5,703 bases of DNA. It comes from Gammaproteobacteria bacterium (lineage in GTDB: Bacteria; Pseudomonadota; Gammaproteobacteria; Pseudomonadales; Azotimanducaceae_A). Shown in pieces: positions 1 through 5,703 of the stretch. Location: positions 78,868 through 84,570 of the forward strand of contig PAWP01000018.1 of assembly GCA_002714125.1 (NCBI GenBank), in the 5' to 3' direction. The notes below the pieces were generated by a model. That model made no database searches, was not told the DNA's origin, and was given only the letters and a program-made list of their open reading frames with translations. The position numbers and the translations under genes were made by a program. Every line of letters starts with the position of its first letter. Position 1 is the first letter of the stretch.

Positions 1-813
1 ATGGAGGCGCCCACAGTGGCTGCTATCGAAGCGTCCGGCTTCGCGGCCTGGCCCACACCAGTAAAGGCCACCATTACGCCGTTCGGGCGTACCGGCCCAA
101 AGCGCAACTGGCACGCCACGCCCTCGACGCTCCTTGCCATGGGTGGCTACAGCAATTTGATGGGTGATCAAGGCCGGCCGCCACTGTCGCTCCCGGGCCA
201 CTACACGGAGTTTCAGGCGGCCAACTTTGCGTACACAGCAATCAACGCGAATCGCCTGGCCGGACGGCACAACGACATCGATGTCGGGATGCTCGAGGTT
301 CTACTCGCGATGTCCCAGTTCACGACGGTCATGTGGCATTGCAAGCGCGAGATTCGCTCGCGCCACGGCAGCGACTTCTGGTCCGTGGTCCCAAGCAATC
401 TCTTCCGCTGCAAGGACGGCTGGGTGTACGTGAATATCGTGCCGCAGTTCTGGGACCCGTTCCTCGCGTGCATCCGCCGGCCGGAACTTGCGCTCGACCC
501 ACGCTTCGAGATGAACGGCGACCGGATGGCAAACCGCGACGCTCTGCACTGCCTGATCAACGAAGCCATTCGGGATGTCCCCAAAACGACGCTGCGAGAG
601 CGCGCCACCGAAGCACGGATCCCGGCTGGGATTGTTCAGACGTTTGACGATGTACTGACCGACGAGCACCTGTGCGAACGAGGGTTCTGGCAGACCATCG
701 CCTATAAGGACCGCCGCCTGCAGACGCCAAACCCACCGTTCAGAATCAACCGCGCGATCTGGCCGGATCGCGAGTTGAACGAACCCCTAGAGAATGGGGG
801 ATTCGATGGCTGA
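1..813 (+). CDS. Family III (CaiB/BaiF) CoA-transferase, C-terminal part, 5' end cut by window
   Basis: Enzymes of this family move coenzyme A between carboxylic acids in the cytoplasm through an aspartyl-CoA thioester intermediate. The visible 270 residues start about 110-130 residues into a protein that is normally near 400. The usual N-terminal block (GIRVLDLT...AGP) is absent, so the ATG at position 1 is probably internal. Family landmarks seen are ITPFGRTGP at 25-33, a GD..RPPL turn at 55-62, DIDVGMLE at 92-99, FRCKDGWVYV at 135-144, LDPRF at 165-169, and a C-terminal IPAGIV...DVL.DEHL.ERGFW block at 207-230. Where most members carry the catalytic Asp (pattern D-x-x-x-G), the aligned residue here is Glu70 in HYTEFQAANF. 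Its stop overlaps the next transferase gene by 8 bp, which indicates an operon and probably a shared complex. The family call is firm; the substrate is unknown. The Glu could mean a non-catalytic or altered subunit. Confidence 0.93.
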   Translation: MEAPTVAAIEASGFAAWPTPVKATITPFGRTGPKRNWHATPSTLLAMGGYSNLMGDQGRPPLSLPGHYTEFQAANFAYTAINANRLAGRHNDIDVGMLEVLLAMSQFTTVMWHCKREIRSRHGSDFWSVVPSNLFRCKDGWVYVNIVPQFWDPFLACIRRPELALDPRFEMNGDRMANRDALHCLINEAIRDVPKTTLRERATEARIPAGIVQTFDDVLTDEHLCERGFWQTIAYKDRRLQTPNPPFRINRAIWPDRELNEPLENGGFDG

Positions 814-2026
814 CGGCCCGCTAAGCGGTATCCGCATTCTGGACCTCACCCACGTGTGGGCAGGTCCGCTGTCAACGCGCACCTTGTCTGACCTGGGTGC
901 CCAGGTTGTAAAGGTCGAGCGACCGCATGGGCGCGGACCGCGGGAGGCAGCGGGGGAACCCATTGGCGGCTGGATGGGCGGTGAACCAGGCCCAGAACCG
1001 TGGAACGCCAATGCCATCTTCGTGAAACTGCACCGGAACTCCCGCAGCGTGGCGATTGACCTGAAAGATTACCGGGGCAAACAACTGTTCCTCGACCTGG
1101 TAGGCGTGGTGGACGTTGTCATTGAGAACTTCAGCGCGCGCGCTATGCCCTCGCTCGGGCTGACCCCGGATGTGCTGCTGGCGGCCAACCCCAACATCAT
1201 CTACGTCACCATGCCCGGGTTTGGCGCATCAGGCGCCTATTCCAATTGGGTAGCCTTCGGCCCATCGGTAGAGCCAATGTCAGGCATCACAAACGTGATG
1301 GGCTACAGCGCCAAGGAGCCCCGCAATACCGCAATGGCACTCATGGACCCAACCTCCGGCATGTCCGCTACCTCGGCCATGCTTTCTGCACTGCGCGAAC
1401 GCGCCAGGACGGGCAAAGGCATGGTAGTTGAACTATCACTGCATGAATCAGGCGTAACCTTCTCCGGTCCGTGGCTGATCGCGCATCAGCTTGGGGAGAC
1501 CATCGAGCCCATTGGCAACCGCCATCCGCAAATGGCCCCACATGGCATGTTCCGCTGCCAGGGAGAGGACAATTGGATAGCGGTAGCCTGCATAGACAAT
1601 GCGGAATGGCAAGCTCTCGCCCAGTTGATTCCGGACCTGGATGGCTCTCTGGATCTCGCCGCGCGGCGCGCTTGCGAGAATGAGATCGAGGCCGCAATTG
1701 CCACCTGGACCGCCGACATAACCAAAGGCGAAGCTGCAAACCGGCTCCAGTCAGCAGGCGTATCCGCTGGGCCTGTCTACACAACGCCCGACATGCTGGC
1801 CGATGAACAGATCCAGGCAAGGGGCTTTTTCGTGCCACTGGAGCCGAAAGTCCCAGTGCCCGGTAACCCCATCAAAATGGACGGCATCTCCGACGCCGAT
1901 TGGACACCCTGTGATCGCCTAGGCGGCAGCAACGCTGAGGTTTTAAAGGAATGGCTGGACTGGACGGATGAGCAGGTTCAGGCTCTCGAGCAAGATGGCG
2001 TGCTGGCCGACAAGCCGCCGATCTGA
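806..2026 (+). CDS. Family III (CaiB/BaiF) CoA-transferase, complete
   Basis: A complete 406-residue CoA-transferase, the normal length for the family (formyl-CoA transferase, CaiB, benzylsuccinate and mesaconyl CoA-transferases). Residues are numbered from the ATG at 806. Seen are GIRILDLT at 8-15 with AGP at 19-21, GAQVVKVERP at 31-40, ENFSARAM at 107-114, PGFGASGAY at 137-145, LMDPTSGM with Asp181 at the position of the family nucleophile, TGKG at 202-205, GNRHPQMAPHG at 237-247, and a C-terminal GPVYTTPDMLADEQ.QARGFF block. The start at 806 is preferred because a GGGGG run at 796-800 lies five bases upstream and the protein then begins MADGPLSGIR; an in-frame ATG at 794 would add four residues. 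It overlaps the preceding transferase gene by 8 bp and shares its strand, so a heteromeric enzyme is likely. Substrate and donor are not determinable from sequence alone. Confidence 0.96.
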   Translation: MADGPLSGIRILDLTHVWAGPLSTRTLSDLGAQVVKVERPHGRGPREAAGEPIGGWMGGEPGPEPWNANAIFVKLHRNSRSVAIDLKDYRGKQLFLDLVGVVDVVIENFSARAMPSLGLTPDVLLAANPNIIYVTMPGFGASGAYSNWVAFGPSVEPMSGITNVMGYSAKEPRNTAMALMDPTSGMSATSAMLSALRERARTGKGMVVELSLHESGVTFSGPWLIAHQLGETIEPIGNRHPQMAPHGMFRCQGEDNWIAVACIDNAEWQALAQLIPDLDGSLDLAARRACENEIEAAIATWTADITKGEAANRLQSAGVSAGPVYTTPDMLADEQIQARGFFVPLEPKVPVPGNPIKMDGISDADWTPCDRLGGSNAEVLKEWLDWTDEQVQALEQDGVLADKPPI

Positions 2027-2235
2027 ACCAGCCTAGGCACGCGAACGCATGTGTATGGTCCGACGCATGCGGCGTGTTTGCACCAGCGCTCCCCGTCGCG
2101 CCAAGGGTACCTGCACTCACACGCAGAAATATAGAAGTCCCGCAAACTCCGCGTGATTGGCAACCAAGGACTCTCTAAAACCCGTAGTTGCCCGGCGACA
2201 ACCGATGAAACACTAAAATCCCGGTTCATTCAGGC

Positions 2236-2517
2236 TCAACGATACCGGCTCATCGCCACGCTGATAGTTGACACCACAGCAAACAGTAAGTGTGCGAGTA
2301 ATGCTCCGCATATCTTGGTCGGAGAGTCAGCGGAGTCGCGTACCACCCGCATAATGAAGAACTCTACACAGCAGTTTTTCGGCGGCGCATGCTCCGAAGA
2401 CGCTCCATCCTCTTTAAGTGTCTCCTGCGCCTCCTCTGTTATCTCTTGCTGGTTGGATGGTGCCTCTGCTTGCGGTGCCAACCAACTTGCGTCACCGCCG
2501 CTTGCCCGCTTGACCAT
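2236..2517 (-). CDS. Possible small protein with C-terminal hydrophobic helix (weak)
   Basis: A 93-codon ORF on the strand of the transporter. The middle is acidic and could be helical (QQEITEEAQETLKED, about residues 23-37). The C terminus carries a hydrophobic run, ICGALLAHLLFAVVSTISVA, about residues 69-88, followed by a short basic tail (MSRYR), as in a tail-anchored membrane protein. No clear Shine-Dalgarno sequence precedes the ATG. My hand count of third codon positions gives roughly 59% G or C, which does not argue strongly for coding. I do not recognise a family. It could be a chance ORF; a plus-strand ORF covers the same bases in another frame, and neither has homology I can name. 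Confidence 0.2.
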   Translation of the reverse strand: MVKRASGGDASWLAPQAEAPSNQQEITEEAQETLKEDGASSEHAPPKNCCVEFFIMRVVRDSADSPTKICGALLAHLLFAVVSTISVAMSRYR

Positions 2518-2532
2518 CCATTCGTTTCAAAC

Positions 2533-2731
2533 TCAATTGTGTTCCGGAAAGGACCATATAGGCCGACGGATGGCCCAGAGACCAACAAATGCGGCTACAG
2601 CAAAAACTAGCACCGAATAGATCGACATTCCAAAGACCACATGCAAGAAGGCCTGCAAAAAGAATCAGCAATGACGCCCCGAGGAAAAAACTAGGCTCCG
2701 GCGCTTCCTGGATCCAGGAGGTCAGCCACAA
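2533..2731 (-). pseudogene. Possible small two-helix membrane protein gene with one-base frame change
   Basis: Starting from a TTG at 2731, 17 bases after the transporter stop and with a weak AGG upstream, one frame reads WLTSWIQEAPEPSFFLGASL and then the hydrophobic LILFAGLLACGLW before becoming cysteine-rich and implausible. From about 2660 a second frame reads FLHVVFGMSIYSVLVF, then AVAAFVGLWAIRRPIW, and ends at a TGA at 2533-2535. Leaving out one base in the A5 run at 2657-2661 (T5 on the coding strand) joins them into a protein of about 65 residues with two adjacent membrane helices and a positive RR end. This could be a decayed gene, a sequencing or assembly error, or chance. Part of it overlaps a terminator-like structure, which weighs against it. 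No family is recognised. Confidence 0.25.
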
Positions 2732-2740
2732 TCGCAGCCT
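2685..2740 (-). terminator. Candidate terminator downstream of the GPH transporter
   Basis: Read on the minus strand, the inverted repeat AGGCT (2736-2740) and AGCCT (2693-2697) encloses a perfect 14-base palindrome TCCTGGATCCAGGA (2706-2719). It is followed after two bases by six T residues (A run at 2685-2690 on the plus strand). It begins about nine bases after the transporter stop codon. The outer stem is only five pairs with a long inner element, so this is not a canonical intrinsic terminator, but the position, hairpin and U tract agree with that role. Confidence 0.35.
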
Positions 2741-2748
2741 GGTATTCC

Positions 2749-4191
2749 CTAACGCCCCAGCTCCGCCTGAATCTCTGCCAGCTGCGCCCGCGACACGTTC
2801 ATGCGCGTGATCAAGAAGATAGGAATAAAGAATAGCGCGGGGATGATCACACCGTCATTGAGGGCGAGCAGGAAAAGCGTGTCGTCATCAACCGACCCAA
2901 ATGCTGCCTGTCGCGGAAAGACGATCACGAAGTCTAGCAGCAAGCCGCCGATCAGGATGCCGACGCTCGACGTTGCCTTCGACGCGAAACTGATGGCAGA
3001 CGCAAACACCCCTTCCTGACGCAGGCCGGTGCGGAGCTCCTGTTCATCGACCAGATCAGCAACCAGTGAGCCAACCATGATCCCGCAGGTGGTGAGCAGG
3101 TAAGTCATGACGATGCCGTGGAGTACCAGAAACACCAGTAGTGACGGCTCACCATTCTCCGGCAGGACGCCCCAGAAACGCAGGCAGACCTTCAGTATTG
3201 CAAGGGTCATGAACGCTGACAGGAAGGTCAGCAACAGCGTGTGCTTGTCGACCGTTCTTTGCAGAATAGGCACGGTAGCGAAAGATGCCAGCGCACCAAA
3301 TCCTGACAGCACGAAGTACTGCAACTCAGTCGACGTAAGGCCCCAGAAGTAGGTATTCATGTAGATGTCGAAGACACCCCCGACACCCGCGAGGCCTGAG
3401 AACATCAGGAAGATGATAAACAGCAAGCGGAAGTTGCGACTCTTGAGTGCCAGCATCACCTCATCAAAAGAGCGCCTGAAGCTAAACTTCGGTGTCTCCT
3501 GCACCGGCTGCAGCAAATACGGTACCTCGCGCAGCGTTCCAAACGCCGAGAGAAGCGACCAGGCGATGATCAGGCCCCCCACGATCAGCCCAAATGTTGG
3601 ATAGTGCGTTGGATCCAACTGACCGGCTGGGTATTCCTCGGTATTGGGGAAGAGCACACGGAACGTGAAGATGAAGAACAGCACACCTCCAACCCACCCG
3701 ACCAGGTATCGATAAGTGATGATCGATGTTCGCTCAACGTAGTCGGCCGAAAATTCTGCGGCAACCGCGTTCCATGGAACAAAGTAGAAGGTATATGCAA
3801 GCCGCGTGGCAATCGTGAAGAAGGCCAGCCAGGCCAGCATGACGCCATCGCCCATCATCGTTGGCGGGAAAAACAGCGCGCCAAGACACACCCCAAACGG
3901 CACCGCCGCAAAAATCATGAACGGGTGGCGCCGACCCCATTTCGATTTGAAGTTATCCGACACCGAACCAATAATCGGATCCGAAACAGCATCAATGATG
4001 AGTGATACCGCAATGACAGCGGAGACCCAAAAGGCAGGCAAGCCCTGAATCTGGCTGTAGTAGAGCAGCAGGAACGTGCCAAAAGCAAAGTCTTTGTGAC
4101 TGTTCGCAAGGCCGCCAAAGCCCTGATAGACCTTGGTCAGGACCGGCACCTTGCCCGGCCGCTCAAGGCCCCTCTCGTATCTTGCTTCCAT
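2749..4191 (-). CDS. MFS transporter, GPH (MelB-like) cation symporter family
   Basis: A 480-residue inner-membrane secondary transporter with about twelve hydrophobic segments. The family signature is clear: IIDAVSDPIIGSVSD at 65-79 followed by WGRRHPF at 85-91; PWNAVAAEFSADYVERTSI at 139-157; and VDEQELRTGLRQEGVF at 381-396. Asp67 and Asp71 have the spacing of the MelB sodium-site pair Asp55/Asp59, and Asp34 in SHKDFAFG aligns with MelB Asp19. Known relatives couple uptake of glycosides, pentosides or hexuronides to Na+ or H+. Many bacterial homologues have no known substrate, and the CoA-linked neighbours here suggest an organic acid or conjugate instead of a plain sugar (inference). The ATG at 4191 is chosen because GGAG (CTCC at 4197-4200) lies five bases upstream. 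Longer versions starting at 4248, 4296 or 4389 lack such a site, and the longest would overlap the divergent carboxylase gene. The gene points away from the carboxylase and toward the CoA-transferases. Confidence 0.93.
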   Translation of the reverse strand: MEARYERGLERPGKVPVLTKVYQGFGGLANSHKDFAFGTFLLLYYSQIQGLPAFWVSAVIAVSLIIDAVSDPIIGSVSDNFKSKWGRRHPFMIFAAVPFGVCLGALFFPPTMMGDGVMLAWLAFFTIATRLAYTFYFVPWNAVAAEFSADYVERTSIITYRYLVGWVGGVLFFIFTFRVLFPNTEEYPAGQLDPTHYPTFGLIVGGLIIAWSLLSAFGTLREVPYLLQPVQETPKFSFRRSFDEVMLALKSRNFRLLFIIFLMFSGLAGVGGVFDIYMNTYFWGLTSTELQYFVLSGFGALASFATVPILQRTVDKHTLLLTFLSAFMTLAILKVCLRFWGVLPENGEPSLLVFLVLHGIVMTYLLTTCGIMVGSLVADLVDEQELRTGLRQEGVFASAISFASKATSSVGILIGGLLLDFVIVFPRQAAFGSVDDDTLFLLALNDGVIIPALFFIPIFLITRMNVSRAQLAEIQAELGR

Positions 4192-4375
4192 AGCGGCTCC
4201 GTATAGCGTGTTCGCGCTTGGACGCACTTCATGGTGCCATAGTTCCATGCGCAGAACTTGCAGATTCGTGTCAGCAAACTTCAAGCCACCAGACATTGTT
4301 TGCGCGGTTGCAGACCCGTCGGCAGCCCGACCGCGTTCTGGGTAAAGTAAACGCAACACCACAGGAGATGACCGC
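4192..4375. promoter_or_regulatory. Divergent intergenic region between transporter and carboxylase genes
   Basis: If the transporter starts at 4191, this 184 bp region separates two divergently transcribed genes and must hold the promoter of each unless the carboxylase is read from further upstream. It contains the transporter ribosome site (CTCC at 4197-4200, minus strand) and the carboxylase ribosome site at the other end. I found no -35/-10 pair with good spacing on either strand and no convincing operator palindrome. The role follows from gene orientation and not from a recognised box. Confidence 0.5.
4363..4367 (+). promoter_or_regulatory. Ribosome binding site of the carboxyltransferase gene
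   Basis: AGGAG lies eight bases before the ATG at 4376. It decides the start over the nearer ATG at 4368, which is in another frame and does not read into the carboxylase. Confidence 0.75.
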
Positions 4376-5703
4376 ATGCCCATCGACAAGGACCGGGAAA
4401 GCTGGAAGCCCGGTGAGCCCTGGGAAAAAGCAATTGATGAAATCGACTACATCAAAGACCTGGCCACCGAGATGGGCGGCGCGGAGCGCGTCGAGCGCCA
4501 GCATAAAGGCGGACGCCTCACCATCCGGGAGCGCATCGAGAAGATGGTGGACCCGGACAGTTTCCTCGAAGCGATGCCGATGATGGGCGCAGCCGAATAC
4601 GAGGACGGAAACCTCACGTCATTCACACCCGGGGCCTACGTCATGGGGCTCGCGGAGCTGGACGGCCGACCTGTCGCGATTGGCGGGGATGATTTCACCA
4701 TCTCCGGGGGCAGCCCGCACAACGTGCACAAACACCAGCGGCAGTTCACCCAGCCGCTCGCTCTGCAGTACGGCATCCCCTATGTACAGCTGGTCGAAGG
4801 CGTCGGGCACAGCTCAAAGTCGGACGAGTCGGCAGGCCACATGGGCCTGCCCGACGGCGAGATGTGGGCACGCGGCGTTGAACTCATGCAGAAGGTACCT
4901 GTAGCGGCCGGCATCATGGGCTCGGTGGCAGGCGCGCCGGCCGCGTTTGCGCTGATGTCCCATTTCACCGTGATGATCAAAGGCCAATCTCAGATCTTCC
5001 CGTCCGGTCCGCCTGTGGTGCAGCGCGCGATTGGCGAGAAGCTCAACAAGGAAGAGCTGGGCGGGCACAAAATGCACGTGCACGAGAGCGGTCAGGTCGA
5101 CAACGAAGTCGAAACTGAAGAAGAGGCTTTTGCCCAAATCAAACAATTCCTCTCCTACCTGCCCAACACGACAAACGACGTCGCGCCCCGAATCGAGACC
5201 GGCGATCCCCCCAATCGTCGCCCCGAGGCACTCCTCAACATCATCCCCACCAACCGTCGGCAGGGTTACAACCCGCGCAACCTGATCCAGCACGTGGTGG
5301 ACAATGGAGAGTTTTTTGAGATGCGCCGACATTGGGCCAGCGCGTTGATTACCGGCTTCGCCCGTCTGGACGGTTACTCCGTAGGCGTGGTTGGGAGCGA
5401 TCCTCTGAAAAAGGCGGGCGCGATGGATGGCTTCGCGGCAGAAAAGTACGCGCACTTTGTTGACCTCTGTGACGCCTTCAACCTCCCGGTGGTGATATTC
5501 CTCGATATGCCCGGCTTCATGCTCGGCAGTCATGCTGAACGCATCGCAACGATGCGGCGGGGTATCCGCGCGCTAATCGCAAGCGCGGAGGCGGAGGTTC
5601 CGAAGATCGAGTTCTGCGTGCGCAAGGCCTATGGGGTTGCTGCGGACGCGCCACACAGCCTAGGCGCTACGGGACTTAACCTGCGCTATGGCTGGCCCGC
5701 CGG
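4376..5703 (+). CDS. Acyl-CoA carboxylase carboxyltransferase (beta) subunit, 3' end cut by window
   Basis: The first 442 residues of a protein that is usually 510-540 long. These subunits pass a carboxyl group from carboxybiotin to an acyl-CoA (propionyl-, methylcrotonyl-, geranyl- or acetyl-CoA) in the cytoplasm, working with a biotin carboxylase and a biotin carrier domain, neither visible here. Landmarks are GGRLTIRERIEKMVDPDSF at 45-63, LDGRPVAIGGDDFTISGGS at 95-113, FPSGPPVV at 208-215, LGGHKMHVHESG at 228-239, the C-terminal-domain start RRQGYNPRNLIQ.VVD at 294-309, LDMPGFMLGSHAE at 376-388 and RKAYGVAADA at 416-425. The N domain has VEGVGHSSKSDESAGHMG (140-157) where propionyl-CoA carboxylases have DSGGARIQEG, and KAYGVAA replaces the common KAYGGAY. 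The fold is clear, but the substrate is likely not simply propionyl-CoA. It is divergent from the transporter and transcribed away from it; carboxylase partners may lie downstream. Confidence 0.95.
   Translation, partial: MPIDKDRESWKPGEPWEKAIDEIDYIKDLATEMGGAERVERQHKGGRLTIRERIEKMVDPDSFLEAMPMMGAAEYEDGNLTSFTPGAYVMGLAELDGRPVAIGGDDFTISGGSPHNVHKHQRQFTQPLALQYGIPYVQLVEGVGHSSKSDESAGHMGLPDGEMWARGVELMQKVPVAAGIMGSVAGAPAAFALMSHFTVMIKGQSQIFPSGPPVVQRAIGEKLNKEELGGHKMHVHESGQVDNEVETEEEAFAQIKQFLSYLPNTTNDVAPRIETGDPPNRRPEALLNIIPTNRRQGYNPRNLIQHVVDNGEFFEMRRHWASALITGFARLDGYSVGVVGSDPLKKAGAMDGFAAEKYAHFVDLCDAFNLPVVIFLDMPGFMLGSHAERIATMRRGIRALIASAEAEVPKIEFCVRKAYGVAADAPHSLGATGLNLRYGWPA

Larger units (their letters stand above)
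2027..2748. other. Gene-poor interval between convergent genes
   Basis: About 720 bp separate the stop of the second CoA-transferase (+) from the stop of the transporter (-). No recognisable protein family, RNA gene, insertion sequence or repeat array is visible. ORFs on both strands here lack family motifs. The most protein-like signal is a pair of hydrophobic helices on the minus strand next to the transporter stop, in two different frames. A short inverted repeat (CGCATG 2046-2051 with CATGCG 2066-2071) follows the CoA-transferase stop but has no T run, so it is not a convincing terminator. The interval may be a degraded gene remnant, a 3' untranslated region, or hold small genes not recognisable by eye. 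Confidence 0.6.

Noticed and set aside
1..3. ATG at position 1 as the true start of the first CoA-transferase
   Set aside because: The protein would lack the conserved N-terminal CoA-binding region of the family, so the gene very probably begins upstream of the window.
794..796. Upstream ATG as start of the second CoA-transferase
   Set aside because: It adds only MGDS, and the GGGGG run is well placed for the ATG at 806 but not for this one. It cannot be excluded.
1368..1838. A 156-codon minus-strand ORF opposite the second CoA-transferase
   Set aside because: It lies wholly inside a strongly conserved gene on the other strand, and its Arg/Cys/Ser-rich composition is typical of a shadow frame.
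2046..2071. Inverted repeat CGCATG/CATGCG as a terminator for the CoA-transferase operon
   Set aside because: The stem is only six pairs with a 14-base loop and there is no T run after it.
2153..2620. A 155-codon plus-strand ORF in the gene-poor interval
   Set aside because: Its composition (Ser, Thr, Cys, Ala rich) shows no domain, signal or membrane pattern, it has no clear ribosome site, and better protein-like signals lie on the opposite strand.
2640..2731. PEP-CTERM sorting signal (APEPS followed by a hydrophobic run) on the minus strand
   Set aside because: The basic cluster that should follow the helix is missing in that frame, and no secreted protein precedes it, so the PEP triplet is probably coincidental.
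4814..5533. A 239-codon minus-strand ORF opposite the carboxyltransferase
   Set aside because: It is antisense to a clearly conserved carboxylase coding region, is rich in His, Val and Arg as expected of a reverse-frame shadow, and shows no family motif.

Overview
This window looks like a piece of a fairly GC-rich bacterial chromosome, most likely from a proteobacterium (Pseudomonadota). That rests on gene density, overlapping genes, Shine-Dalgarno-like sites and the protein families present. No taxonomic marker is visible, so the assignment is an inference. All confidently recognised genes belong to coenzyme-A-dependent organic acid metabolism or to transport.

Layout. (1) Positions 1-813 (+) hold the C-terminal two thirds of a family III (CaiB/BaiF) CoA-transferase, cut by the left edge. 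(2) Positions 806-2026 (+) hold a second, complete family III CoA-transferase that overlaps the first by 8 bp, so the two are almost certainly co-transcribed and translationally coupled. (3) Positions 2027-2748 are a gene-poor stretch between convergent genes. It holds a terminator-like structure, a possible small two-helix membrane protein gene broken by a one-base frame change, and one weak small ORF. (4) Positions 2749-4191 (-) encode a 480-residue major facilitator transporter of the GPH (MelB-like) cation symporter type. (5) Positions 4192-4375 are a divergent intergenic region that must carry start signals for both flanking genes. (6) Positions 4376-5703 (+) hold the first 442 residues of a biotin-dependent acyl-CoA carboxylase carboxyltransferase subunit (PccB/MccB type), cut by the right edge.

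How the parts may work together (inference). A secondary transporter could import a carboxylic acid or a conjugate, the paired CoA-transferases could activate it by moving CoA from a donor thioester, and the carboxylase could act on a resulting acyl-CoA. The substrate cannot be read from this window. The most informative observation is that the two CoA-transferases differ at the catalytic position: the second has the family aspartate (Asp181), while the first has glutamate (Glu70 of the visible part). This suggests a heteromeric enzyme with unequal subunits. The carboxyltransferase also departs from the usual family sequence at both CoA/biotin oxyanion-loop regions. I saw no RNA gene, CRISPR array, insertion sequence or phage-like gene.
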